From Salvelinus alpinus (lineage: Eukaryota > Chordata > Actinopteri > Salmoniformes > Salmonidae), in contig NC_092098.1 in the NCBI RefSeq assembly GCF_045679555.1, forward strand, positions 17,311,038 through 17,375,037: DNA of 64,000 nucleotides, read 5' to 3'. Positions within the stretch are counted from its first letter, which is position 1. Every line of letters starts with the position of its first letter. Below, in pieces: positions 1 to 10,472 of this stretch. The position numbers were made by a program, and so were the translations under genes. Below the pieces are notes generated by a model, which did not search any database, was not told the DNA's origin, and worked only from the letters and a program-made list of their open reading frames with translations.

Positions 1-61
1 ATATTCACCATTTTATTGGTTTTCCTGTATCTGTGCATGATCACAGATCATTGTAGAAAAG

Positions 62-200
62 TTGTATTAATCGTATGTACAGGATACACATGGTCCAACG
101 AAATGCTTACTTGCAGGTTCATTCTCGACACTGAAACAACAATAAGAAATAAAAGCTAATACGGATATAAAATAAATGGCTCAGTAGAATGGAACACATT
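62..200 (-). repeat. LINE 3'-end-like remnant
   Basis: The stretch holds the motif cgaaatgcttacttgcagg and an adjacent A-rich run with ataagaaataaaa, the same arrangement as the 3' tails of the better preserved LINEs in this window (for example near 48390 and 54070), in antisense orientation. No coding sequence is preserved. The assignment rests on recognised tail motifs only. Confidence 0.35.
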
Positions 201-904
201 TTAGAATCCCCAAGTGAGGGACATCAAGGAGATTAACATTCAAAAGCTTGTTCAGTACACCTCATTCAACTAATTGTGGTCTAAATTTTAGACGATGAAT
301 AGTTGAACATACATGGTGTTTGCTTGGTAGGAATAAAGACTTGTACATAGCAGAAATCATCCACGTCTGTATTTTAGAATGAGCTTCATATGTTATAATG
401 AGCTGACAATTCTGCATGATAGAGAATAACATGTGTGAATCTACTTCTAACATAGCGATGTTGCACACTGCTGAATAAACTCCTGGATAGGGTGATTTTC
501 ATGGTGGATGGGAAGTTCCCAAGTTCTTTACATCTGTCTGGGTGATGGGGTGGGATGTGCTTCAACCTGAGGCGAACAGAGCAGACATATAAGGCCAAGG
601 GAGGAGAAATGAACCTCACTGCTCAAATTTGAGTGCTGGTTCAAGTTGCTGAGAACCACAAATAGCTTTGTTAATGTGCAATGGTTTTGTAGACAGTTTT
701 ACATATTCATAGGCTTGATCAAGTTGTCACTGATTTACTTTTATTTAATAATTTCATTATTTAAAAAAATGTCTTTGTATGCAATGGTGAAACACGAGGG
801 GAGGGGAAAGTGACAAGAAGAAAGTTGTATGCACTGTATGCATTTACTGATCATGTAAGAATGCACAAATAACTTGGCTGGCTAACAAGCCTAGATTGAA
901 CAGA
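201..904. other. AT-rich DNA without recognisable gene
   Basis: I see only short open frames without family resemblance, no plausible splice-bounded exon and no clear repeat boundaries. A polypurine patch (gaggggaggggaaagtga) lies near 798-815. Confidence 0.5.
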
Positions 905-1140
905 ACATGGTGTCATGACGTTGGCCTAAGGGGGGAGGTTTATGACCCCCATAAATACCTTCCCCTTTTTCCTTTCTCTACTCTACCGATGTGACTATTG
1001 AAAATCCCTTTGTTAACCTTGAGAGAGAGTTTGATGACATCAAAAGATGGGAAACGGAGCCATATTTCGGTAATACAACCAGTTGAAAATATGCGTTGGG
1101 ACTTAATGAATATGATGTCAGTTCAGTTGGCATCTGAGAC
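905..1140. repeat. Unclassified dispersed repeat fragment
   Basis: A G-run followed by 'tttatgacccccataaat', then a pyrimidine-rich tract and 'gatgacatc' motifs, resembles a repeat I know to recur in salmonid genomes. No terminal repeats or coding frames can be delimited here, so class and strand are open. Confidence 0.3.
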
Positions 1141-1869
1141 AGGATTAGCTTAATCAGGTAATATGAATTACAGAGAAATTATTTTATAGAATAGCATGTC
1201 ATATCACTTAATCCGGCATAGCCGAAGACACGACAACGGCTATCTGCATTTCCTATGTTTTTAATCAGATGTCATTAAAATGTCAAATCTCTAAACCAGT
1301 CTTTTTTGTCCTGCCAATGCCATGGATTGAAATGAACGCATCAGTTGCAATCTGTCCCTGAAAACAAATGAACAAAAAGATTTGCTACATTTCTCATTAG
1401 CTGCCTATAAAGTTCACCAATACAGGATTTTTTTAAAACTGTCCGGGTCTTCACAGTTGACACCGCTAATTTTACGATTAGTTAGTCATCCCTAAACAGC
1501 TGATAACCAGGATGAGATCGCCTGCTAGCTAGCCATCGTGTCCGACGAGCTATGAATGGGAAGCGGTGTTTCACCGCGAGGCATCCTGTGCTAGTGTATC
1601 ATGCCCATTAGCTTGGCTAGCAGGCTGATAAACAGCAGTGACTCAACATTTGAATTCAAAATTCATGTTAAAGTAATTTGTTGAATAAATAAACGTAATA
1701 CTTGCATTTTACAAAGTTATTCCTTATTCCTCTGGAACATTTTCTCCCAAGCCGGGACTTCAGTCCGCCATTAATTCAGAAGTTTTGGTAATTTTCGCTG
1801 TGTCGCAAGGTTTTATGGGATAGCCTCCCCGGTGAAGGGAACGAAAATGTATGATCCCTTGTGTGCTTT
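1141..1869. other. Intergenic, short inverted repeat at 1520/1615
   Basis: No gene is seen. A pair of short inverted arms (GCCTGCTAGC near 1520 and GCTAGCAGGC near 1616) flanks about 85 bp and could be the termini of a very small MITE or a chance feature of CTAGC-rich DNA, which is common elsewhere in this window. Confidence 0.35.
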
Positions 1870-2247
1870 TGTCACATCCTGACCATAGAAAGCCTGTATT
1901 GTCTATGGTAGAGTAGGTCAGGGCGTGACTAGGGTTTTTTAGTCTAGTTTATTATTTGAATGTGGGGTTCCAGGTTTATTTTTCTATGTTGGTGTTTGTG
2001 TATGATTCCCAATTAGAGGCAGCTGGTAATCGTTGTCTCTAATTGGGGATCATACTTAAGTTGCATTTTTTCCACCTGTGGGTTATGGGATATTGTTTAT
2101 GTTTAGTTGCCTGTTAGTACTGCATTGTTGTCACGGTTAGTTTATTCTTTATTGTTTTTGGTTTTCTAAGTTTCACTTTCTAAATAAATATGTGGAACTC
2201 TACATACGCTGTGCCTTGGTCCGACCATTATTACGAACAGCGTGACA
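1870..2247 (+). repeat. 5' LTR of the non-autonomous element
   Basis: TG...CA-bounded 378-bp LTR. It contains a stem made by cctgacc...ggtcagg near 1878-1923, an AATAAA-like signal (taaataaatatg, about 2181-2192) and an ATG at 2190 that opens a frame crossing the LTR/internal border. Its partner at 3982 is nearly identical. Confidence 0.9.
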
Positions 2248-2305
2248 GAATATCCCATCAAAACAGGACCAAGCAGCGTGCCCAGGAGGAGAAGACATTC
2301 TGGCC

Positions 2306-3859
2306 TTGGGGGGAAATTATGGCTGGAGACGAACGCCTTCCGTGGAAGCAGACGCAAGCGGTGAGGGAAGGACAGCGACGACACCAGGGTTCGCGGCCAC
2401 GACGCAAGCCCAAAAGACAGCCCAAATTTTTTTTTGGGGGGGGGGGAGGCACACGGGGTGGTCGGCGACGCTGAGGGGTGAGTCAGAGACCGAGGAGGAA
2501 TATTGGGACAGATTGAGCGAGGAGTGGTTGGCGAAAGTTGAGGAGAGTGATGAGAGAGAGCTGTTGGTTTGGCCGGAGAGGCAAGACAGTCGCCCTGAGG
2601 AGCGTATTAGCTGTCCGATGCCACCTGTGCCAGCTCTCCGCACTCGCTTTGAGGAGAGTGTCATCGTTCCGGTACAATGTGTGCCGGTTCTACGCACCGT
2701 GTCTCCAGTGCGCCTCCACAGCCCGGTACGTCCTGTGCTAGCTCCCCGCACTTGCCGTGCGAAGGTTGTCATCTGTCCAGGACATGTTGTGCCAGCTTTA
2801 CGCTCCAGATCTCCAGTGCGCCTCCACGGCCCAGTAAGTCCTGTGCCGGTTCTACGCACCGTGTCTCCCGTGCGCCTTCACAGCCCAGTACGTCCTGTGC
2901 CAGCCCCTCGCACTTGCCGGGCGAGGTGTGTCATCGAACCGGTACCATTGATGCCGGCTATATGCACCAGGTCTCCAGTACGTCTCCACAGCCCGATACG
3001 TCCTGTGCCTGCTCCTCGCACTTTCCCTGAAGTGCGTGTCCCCAGTCCAGTACGTCCTGTGCCTCCTCCCTGCACTCGCCCTGAAGTGCGTGTCACCAGC
3101 CCGGTACCACCAGTGCCGGCCCCACGCACCAGGCTTCCTGCGACGATCCCCAGTCCGGAGCTTCCGGCGACAGTTCCCAGTCTAGAGCTTCCGGCGACAG
3201 TTCCCAGTCCAGAGCTTCCGGCGACAGTTCCCAGTCCAGAGCTTCCGGCGACAGTTCCCAGTCCAGAGCTTCCGGCGACAGTTCCCAGTCCAGAGCTTCC
3301 GGCGACAGTTCCCTGTCCAGAGCTTCCGGCAACGTTTCACAGTCCAGAACCTCCAACGACGGTCCTCGGTCTGGAACCTCCTGAGACGGTCCACGGTCCG
3401 GAACCTCCTGAGACGGTCCACGGTCCGGAACCCCCTGAGACGGTCCACGGTCCGGAACCCCCTGAGACGGTCCACGGTCCGGAACCCCCTGAGACGGTCA
3501 ACGGTCCGGAACCCCCTGAGACGGTCAACGGTCCGGAACCTCCTGAGACGGTCAATGGTTCGGAACCTCCTGAGACGGTCCACGGTATGGAACCTCCTGA
3601 GACGGTCAACGGTTTGGAACCTCCTTTCGACGGTCAACGGTCTGGAACCTCCAGCTCCATGGCCGGAGCCTTCCCCTGCGCCGATGCGCAGTCTGAGCAC
3701 GGCGTCCAGTTCAACTCCAAGGCCAGAGTCTTCTTCTGCATTGGTGCCCAGTCCAGGCACAGCGTCCAGTCCCGCTCCATGGCGGGAGCCTTCCCCTGCG
3801 CCGATGCCCAGTCCAGACACAGTGTTCAGCCTGGGTCCATGGCTGGATCCGCAGGATGA
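2306..3859 (+). CDS. Proline-rich tandem-repeat ORF of the LTR element
   Basis: A 517-codon frame fills the interior of the LTR element. The N-terminal third is charged and acidic (ESETEEEYWDRLSEEW). The middle has irregular PVRPV-x-PRT motifs. From 3140 to 3652 the DNA repeats exactly every 27 bp, giving nine-residue units that shift from PATVPSPEL-type to PETVHGPEP-type. The last part repeats SMAGAFPCADAQSRHSVQ-like units every 60-63 bp. No membrane segment, zinc knuckle or enzyme motif is visible, so a Gag-like structural role is only a guess. A second frame starts at 2190 inside the LTR and runs to a poly-T/poly-G run near 2428-2446. The natural protein may start there and change frame at this run, in which case the 2306 start is an artefact of a homopolymer length change. 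Confidence 0.55.
   Translation: MGGNYGWRRTPSVEADASGEGRTATTPGFAATTQAQKTAQIFFWGGGRHTGWSATLRGESETEEEYWDRLSEEWLAKVEESDERELLVWPERQDSRPEERISCPMPPVPALRTRFEESVIVPVQCVPVLRTVSPVRLHSPVRPVLAPRTCRAKVVICPGHVVPALRSRSPVRLHGPVSPVPVLRTVSPVRLHSPVRPVPAPRTCRARCVIEPVPLMPAICTRSPVRLHSPIRPVPAPRTFPEVRVPSPVRPVPPPCTRPEVRVTSPVPPVPAPRTRLPATIPSPELPATVPSLELPATVPSPELPATVPSPELPATVPSPELPATVPSPELPATVPCPELPATFHSPEPPTTVLGLEPPETVHGPEPPETVHGPEPPETVHGPEPPETVHGPEPPETVNGPEPPETVNGPEPPETVNGSEPPETVHGMEPPETVNGLEPPFDGQRSGTSSSMAGAFPCADAQSEHGVQFNSKARVFFCIGAQSRHSVQSRSMAGAFPCADAQSRHSVQPGSMAGSAG
3140..3652 (+). repeat. 27-bp minisatellite, 19 units, in frame
   Basis: Units begin at 3140, 3167, 3194 and so on without a break in period to 3626-3652. 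Units 1-7 follow the type gcgacagttcccagtccaga plus gcttccg. Unit 8 (3329) is intermediate. Units 9-19 follow the type gagacggtccacggtccgga plus acctcct. The period is a multiple of three, so each unit encodes nine residues. Confidence 0.95.
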
Positions 3860-3981
3860 GCGGGTACTTCGTCCCACACCAGAGCCACCACCGACACTAG
3901 ACACCCCCCCTAACCCTCCCTTTTTGTTTCAGGTTTTGCGGTCGGAGTCCGCACCTTTGGGGGGGGGGGGGGGGGGGGTAC

Positions 3982-4359
3982 TGTCACATCCTGACCATAG
4001 AAAGCCTGTATTTTCTATGGTAGAGTAGGTCAGGGCGTGACTAGGGGTTTTTAGTCTAGTTTATTATTTCTATGTGGGGTTCTAGGTTTCATTTTCTATG
4101 TTGGTGGTTGTGTATGATTCCCAATTAGAGGCAGCTGGTAATCGTTGTCTCTAATTGGGGATCATACTTAAGTTGCATTTTTTTCACCTGTGGGTTATGG
4201 GATATTGTTTATGTTTAGATGCCTGTTAGCACTGCATTGTCGTCACGGTTCGTTTATTCTTTATTGTTTTTGGTTTTCTAAGTTTGGTTTTCTAAATAAA
4301 TATGTGGAACTCTACATACGCTGCACCTTGGTCCGACCATTATTACGAACGACGTGACA
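3982..4359 (+). repeat. 3' LTR of the non-autonomous element
   Basis: This 378-bp direct repeat of 1870-2247 follows a G run and the bases 'tac'. It ends GTGACA and is followed by target duplication GCTTT. Confidence 0.9.
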
Positions 4360-5489
4360 GCTTTGTTTTCCAGACCTCCCAAGTACGCTTATAGAACTTC
4401 AGGCAAACCTAGTACATACTTGCCGTTACACATTCTTAGGTTTAGAATCGCACTTGAAAAATGACAGTTCACTTCCATACTCGCTATACGCTCTAGATAG
4501 AACACATATGCAATTTGGAACACAGGCAACGTTTATCTATGAAATATCACAAATTTCACTGAAATATATTAGGTCTCAATTGAATATACAAATAGTTTGA
4601 TTTAAATAGAAATGTATAATTTTAACATGACTTTCTTTCTGTTTTACTTTTAGCTGCTTGGACAGTTTTACCACCACCATGTGAGTTATCTTTTCCCTTA
4701 CAGCTTAGACTACAGGGAGCACAGAAAACAGACACACCTAGTATTTCACTGTAATTCTTTACATTCTTTGTATTTCTAACAGTTTAGCAGAAGGCCACCA
4801 TACCGCATTAGAGATGGTAAATGCATGAGAAGACAATATGTCTTTTATTTATTTTTTTACTAATTCATCTGTTTCTGATTCTTTGTCTGATTTGGAGCTC
4901 AATTAGTACATTAGTCTACAAGTTAAAGGTGAGTAGGTTGTCTTTTACTACTACAATATATAATTTGCACTATTTTGTCACTGTTTTTCATGTAACACAC
5001 AGATGTTCTGCAGTTATATTCTGAACTCTGCCCCTCTCATATCTCTCCTGTCCTGCCCAGTTAAAACAGAGCCTGTAAACAATAGTGAGACCGAGTACCA
5101 CAGAAGGCAGCACTGGACAGCCATGCAGGCGCAGGTAACACCACACACAGTTTCAGCCTCTCATTTCTTCCTTTAAAACGGAGCGTAACATGCATACTCA
5201 CAGATGTTGTTGTACCAGCCATATTAAAACCAAGTTGCAGATAGCAGTTTCCCTTCAAACCAATACCCATAAGCTGTTCATGTGATGACACCTTTACACG
5301 CTCTTGTTACAATATATGCTTTTCCAAATTTATTCAAGATCTCATTTTCTTTCTCCTAGAAATCATATTTTATGCAGTGCTGGTGATATGAGCAATCAAA
5401 CATGTCAGCTGTTGCTTCATTGGATAATAAAATTGCCATGCAATCTTATATCTTGTGCAATCCGTCCATTCTTTTGAAAGAATGTGGAT
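4360..5489 (+). other. Intergenic with possible small exons
   Basis: No confident gene. Three short segments are bounded by AG and GT in the plus direction: about 4652-4679 (before gtgagtt), about 4784-4816 (before gtaaatg), and about 5061-5133 (between cccag and gtaacacc). The last is open for 24 codons (reading KTEPVNNSETEYHRRQ and on). I do not recognise the protein, there is no promoter or start codon, and chance splice-like bounds cannot be excluded. Confidence 0.2.
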
Positions 5490-5842
5490 TGTCCTACATG
5501 AACTTTTCTGAAGGATGAGGAAGGAATTCAGCAGGTTGTCTGACAGGAAAATGACCCTGGAAATCTTGTGGAATTACCTTCAGGATATCCCACTGGATTT
5601 TGGGGCCATTTTTGTGTAGGACAATTCCTGCAAGTAGTCCTTCAGGAAACAATCTATTTGAGAACCTTCTGCAGGATTGTTTTTCTAAAAGACTACCTGC
5701 ATGATTCCCACAGGAAAGTGGCCCCGAAAATCCTGTGGTATATCCTGCAGGTCTTCCTATTCCTGCAGAATATATATTCTGGAGGATTCCTGCTGAATTT
5801 TTCGTTCAGGATTCCTCTAGGACTTTTTTGTAAGGGTATAAA
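5490..5842. repeat. Long imperfect foldback (MITE-like)
   Basis: The left half (about 5490-5652) is an imperfect inverted copy of the right half (about 5678-5842). Matching pieces include aattcagcagg (about 5526) with cctgctgaatt (about 5788), ggattttggggcc (about 5596) with ggccccgaaaatcc (about 5718), and ggacaattcctgcaagtagt (5619) with the ctacctgcatgattcc region (about 5693). The loop is about 25 bp. TCCTGCAGGA-like motifs recur inside. No ORF of note. Confidence 0.6.
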
Positions 5843-6119
5843 AATACCTTAAATTTCTTACAAAATAATAAGGATTTTATTGTTAGATTAATAATTTGAT
5901 TAATTAAATTATACAAAGATATAGGCCTACTCAATAAAATAAAAATTATAGTGATGACTCAAATCTGCAGCCTATAGTATAGTGAGTAGCCTAGATAGCT
6001 AGCCAAATTAGACACATGGGATTGTCTTTTTCTTCCCTTTTTAACATTACAAGAAACAATGGAAATCATGAACTTTGACTCAGTCTTTATCTGTTCCTTT
6101 CTTGTAAGCATTTTTCCAC

Positions 6120-6738
6120 ACTCTCCAGAGGGAGGTGTGCTCTGCCCGAACAGATCACCGGGGACAAACTACCTGCACTCCATGACATCTACAGCACCTG
6201 ATGTCACAGGAAGGCCAAAAAGATCATCAAGCACAACAACCACCCGAGCCACTGCCTGTTCACCCCGCTACCATCCAGAAGGTGAGGTCAGTGCATCACG
6301 TGCATCAAAGCTGGGACCTAGAGACTGAAAAACAGCTTCTATCTCAAAGCCGTCAGACTGTTAATCAGCCATCACTAACACAGAGAGGCTGCTGCCTACA
6401 AAAAGACTTGAATCATTGGCCACTTTAATAAATGGATCACTAGTCACTTAAAATAATGCCCCTTTAATAATGTTTACATATCTTACATTACTCATCTCAT
6501 ATGTATATACTGTATTTCATACCATCTATTGCATCTTGCCTATGCCGCTCGGTCATCCATATATTTATATGTACATATTCTTATGTGTATTAGGTAGTTG
6601 GTGTGGAATTGTTAGATTACTTGTTAGATGTTAGAGATTACTGCAATGTCAGAACTAGAAGCACAAGCATTTCGCTACACTCACATTAACATCTGCTAAC
6701 CATGTGTATGTGACCAATAAGATTTGATTTGATTATCA
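6120..6738 (+). mobile_element. 5'-truncated LINE (family A) 3' end
   Basis: Conceptual translation of 6150-6370 with frame changes and stops matches the C-terminal part of the reverse-transcriptase ORF at 54543-55511 (His/Cys-rich CHRKA-K-II-NNHPSH block and the NSFYLKA-RLL end). The 3' tail runs through 'catttcgctacactc' and 'gtatgtgaccaataa' and ends in a short TTTGATT repeat, the same tail as the copies at 54006 (inverse) and 60125. Non-functional. Confidence 0.75.
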
Positions 6739-8130
6739 CCCAGCCTCACCCAACTAGAATCTGAAGTCAAATGTCTACTGTTTGCTGATGATCTGGTGCT
6801 ACTGTTCCCCACCAAGGAGGGCCTACAGCAGCACTTCGATCTTCTGCACAGTTTGTCAGACCTGGGCGCTGACAGTTAATCTCCAAAATAGGTCCAGTTG
6901 CCAGGACCACAAATACAAATTCCATCTAGACACCATTGCCCTAGAGCACACAACAAACTATAACTAAACATCACCACCACAGGTAACTTCCACAAAGCTG
7001 TGAATGATTTGAGAGAAAAGGCAAGAAGGGCCTTCTACGCAATCAAAAGGAACATAAAATTTGACATCACAATTATGATATCTCAATCAGTTATAGAACC
7101 CATTGCCCTTTATGGTTGTGAGGTCTGGGGTCCGCTCACCAACCAAGAATTCACAAAATGGTACAAACACCAAATAATGCATGCAGAGCAGAATTAGGAC
7201 GATACTCCGCAAAATCCAGAAAATAGAAGCCGTTAGAGTCTACAACCACCTAAAAGGAAACGATTCCCAAACCTTCCATAACAAAGCCATCACTTACAGA
7301 GAGATTAACCTAAAGAAGAGTCCCCTAAGCAAGCTAGTCCTGGGGCTCTGTTCACAATCACAAACAGACCCCACAGAGCTCCAGGACAGCAACACAATTA
7401 GACCTAACCAAATCATGAGAAACAAAGATTATTACTTGACACATTGGAAAGAATTAACAAAAAAAGAGAGCAAACTAGAATGCTATTTGGCCCTGAACAA
7501 AGAGTACACAGTGGCAGAATACCTGACCACTGTGACTAACCCAATATTAAGGAAAGCTTTGACTATGTACAGACTCAGTGAGCATGTCTTTGCTATTGAG
7601 AGAGGCCGGCAGTAGGCAGACCTGGCTCTGAAGAGAAGACAGGCTATGTGCACTCTGTCCACAAAATGAGGTGGAAACTGAGCTGCACTAACCTCCTGCC
7701 AAATGCATGACCATATTAGAGACACATATTTCCCCTCAGATTACACAGACCCACAAAGAATTAAAAAATAAATCACATTTTGACAAACTCCCATATCTAT
7801 TAGGTGAAATACCAGTGTGCCATCAGAGCAGCAAGATTTGTGTCCTGTTGCCACAAGAAAGGGCAACCAGTGAAGAACAAACACCAATGTAAATACAACC
7901 CATATTTATGTTTATTTATTTTCCCTTTTGCACATTGTTACAACACTGTACATAGCCATAATAAGACATTTCAAATATCTCTATTCCTTTGAAACTTGTG
8001 AGTGTTATGTTTACTGTTAATTTTTTGTTTATTTCACTTTTGTTTATTATCTATTTTACTTGCTTTGGCAATGTAAACACATGTTTCCCATGCCAATAAA
8101 GCCCTTTGAATTGAATTAAATTGAGTAAGT
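6739..8130 (+). mobile_element. 5'-truncated LINE (family C)
   Basis: The fragment opens inside a reverse transcriptase with the motif CLLFADDLVLLF (about 6772-6807). It continues through ORF pieces at 7000-7197 and 7181-7615 that contain an IALYGCEVWGPL block typical of the region after the RT domain. Several frameshifts separate the pieces. The 3' end has 'cccatgccaataaagccc' and a terminal run of TTGAATTGAATTAAATTGAG. It is dead and truncated at the 5' side, abutting the family A tail. Confidence 0.7.
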
Positions 8131-8299
8131 GAGTGGTGGGGAGGGCGTTGAGAATGAGCACTGCAAGCAGGCAGCTGAGCCACATGAGTGAGAGGAAACA
8201 GAGCAGCATATGTGCATGTCGTTTTACCAGTTGTAGGTAGGCTATTTAGATTGTCATTATGGAGACACCTATTTCCAACCCTTTTTCCACAAAACTAAA

Positions 8300-8540
8300 T
8301 GTACATACCACCTCAACCAGCCTGACTAAGCGGTGTCTATGTAGCCTCGCTACTTTTGTAGCCTCGCTACTGTATATAGCCTATAGTCTTTTTACTTTTG
8401 TTAGATTTCTTTACTTACCTATTGTTCACCTAATACCTTTTTTTGCACTATTGGTTAGAGCCTGTAAGTAAGCATTTCACTGTAAGGTCTACACCTGTTG
8501 TATTCGGCGCACGTGACAAATAAACTTTGACTTGATTTGG
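8300..8540 (+). repeat. LINE (family B-like) 3' tail
   Basis: Ends with gcatttcactgtaaggtcta, 'gttgtattcggcgcacgtga' and 'caaataaactttgacttg', the tail also present at 26110-26205 and, inverted, at 43210-43259/48358-48420. An internal near-duplicate of gtagcctcgctact occurs at about 8340-8370. It abuts the truncated Gypsy fragment at 8541. Confidence 0.7.
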
Positions 8541-9220
8541 CCGTTGGTTGAGGCCAATCCACCACTGCTTTCACCTTTCCAGGATCCATCTGAATATTGC
8601 CCTCAGCAATGGCATTACCCAGAAAGGTGATTGCAGAGCGGTGGAACTCACACTTCTCGGCTTTCACGAACAGTTGATTGTCCAGGAGGCGCTGAAGGAC
8701 CTGTCTGACATGAAGAACATGTTCTTGTGCAGATCGGGGGGGAAAAAACAGGATGTCGTCAAGGTACACTAACACAAACCGGTTTAGCATGTCCCGAAGC
8801 ACATCATTGACCAAAGCCTAGAAAACATGACCTGGTACTCATAATGTCCACTGGCTGTGTTGAAGGCTGTCTTCTACTCATCCCCCTCGCGTATCCAAAC
8901 CAGGTGGTAGGCATTTCGAAGGTCCAACTTGGAAAATATGGTGGCCCCCTGGAGAGGTTCAAACGCCGAGGAGAGGAGAGGTAAGGGGGGTAACGATTCT
9001 TGACAGTAATGTCATTAAGTCCCCGGAAGTCAATGCACGGATGCAGGGTCTTGTCCTTCTCCACAAAGAAAAACCTTGCGCCGACAGGAGATGCAGACAG
9101 ACGGCCCCAGTGGCCAGAGACGCCTCTATGTACTCTTCCATAGCTTTGGTCTCTGGTCTGGACAGAGAATACAATCGATTCCGAGGTGGTGTAGTGCCTG
9201 GGAGAAGAGCAATGGTACAA
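8541..9220 (-). pseudogene. Gypsy reverse transcriptase fragment
   Basis: Two broken frames cover the first half of an RT domain. The active-site box is YLDD followed by ILFF, about 20 codons after an [10 protein letters not shown] helix. The N-terminal part retains [20 protein letters not shown], typical of Ty3/Gypsy RT, but frames change at least twice between 8800 and 9200. No RNase H is preserved. Confidence 0.75.
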
Positions 9221-9639
9221 TCATAAGGACGAGGTCATGGTATTCTGTGGGGATAGCAGAGACATCCACAGTCTTGCTAACATCCAGAGGAAGACGACTT
9301 GAGGAAGGCTGTGCTGCTTGAAGGCAGTGGGAATGGCAAAATGGGCTCCAACCCAGGATGGAGCTTGTGGTCCAGTCAATCATCGGATTGTGCTTTTAAA
9401 GCCAGGAAAATCCCAAAACATGGGGAGATGCAATGAGGAGGAACTGTATTGTCTCACTGTGTTTACCAGAAACCCGTAATTGAACGGGCACAGTACAGAC
9501 AACAGTTATTATTCATCCTTCGTGAGCATTCCCCAATTGATTACCTAGCTCTTCCCAACTGCATAGGCTCAGGAGTATCCAACTCACCCGTCGTAGATTC
9601 CCGAGAGTGCTCGGTTGGCTTCGAATCCTCTCTGAAGAG

Positions 9640-10472
9640 CTACCTTCGGAAACTTCCGGATTCCCTTGGAGGTGAACGTGCCAAAGCGGGTGCACGAGTG
9701 TGCCTGAGACCAGACCTCCTCTCACTCTTGCATTCCCTTAGGCATCCATCAATTTTAATGGTAAGGGCGATGAGGGAGTCCAGATCCATCGGCAATTCCC
9801 GAGCAGCTAGCTCATCCTTCACCTCAGATAATCCGTGCAAAAAAGTATCAAAAAGAGACTGCGGATTCCAGGCACTCTCGGCGGCCAACCTGTGAAAATC
9901 AGTCCGCATAGTCTGCCACACTACGTGAGTTGACGTAAATCAAGCAGTTTACTGGCCGCCTTTCTCCCAGAAACCGGAGACTCAAATACCTTTCTCACGT
10001 CTGCCATGAATTCCTCCAGATAACCACAAATGGCAGATTGTTGCTCACAAACTGCCGTAGCCCAAGAGAGCACCCATCCCGATATTAGCGTAATAATATA
10101 CGCTATCTTCGATCTGTCTGAAGGAAACGAAGATGGCTGTAGCTCAAAAATAAGCGTGCACTGAGAAAGAAAACTCCGGCAGGATTCCCCGAATATCGCT
10201 CCGGGGGAGGTAAGCGGGTTTCTCGGGGAGCCGGGATAGGCTGTACAAACTCACCACAGATAGGGGGATTTTCTTTCTCCAGAGGTGGCAGGTAGCCTCT
10301 GAGCTAACTCCCTGATTTGCTCCATAATAGCCTTTAACCCATGGTCATGGCGTTTCGTCAAGGACCTGAGCCCTTCCAAAAGGCCCTGTACCAGCTCCTC
10401 ATGTCTCCTAATGGTGGCTTCCTGCAGGGAGACAGCGTGGCGGAGCTGGTCCAAGTCTGCTGGGTCTGTCAT
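9640..10472 (-). pseudogene. Gypsy gag-like fragment
   Basis: The frame starting at 10472 (MTDPADLDQLRHAVSLQEAT) directly follows the LTR and has the helical, charged start common to fish Gypsy gag proteins. A second piece (9640-9921) carries FHRLAAESAWNPQSLFDTFL and a LDSLIALTIKID block matching the gag of the complete element at 46940-47815 in style. The two pieces lie in different frames and the zinc knuckle is not evident. Confidence 0.6.

Larger units (their letters stand above)
1870..4359 (+). mobile_element. Non-autonomous LTR retrotransposon, complete
   Basis: Two direct repeats of identical length (378 bp, 1870-2247 and 3982-4359) begin TGTCACATCC and end GTGACA, giving TG...CA termini. 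A 5-bp target duplication GCTTT lies at 1865-1869 and 4360-4364. A long G run (about 3958-3978) directly before the right repeat fits a polypurine tract. The 1.7-kb interior encodes one proline-rich repeat ORF and no protease, reverse transcriptase, RNase H or integrase, so mobility would depend on enzymes supplied in trans. By my alignment the two LTRs differ at roughly 18-20 positions (about 5%), so the insertion is not recent. Confidence 0.9.

Noticed and set aside
2317-2859. Minus-strand 180-codon frame, and other minus frames to 3904
   Set aside because: They mirror the 27-bp and PVRPV repeats of the plus-strand ORF; the repeat period of three keeps opposite frames open.
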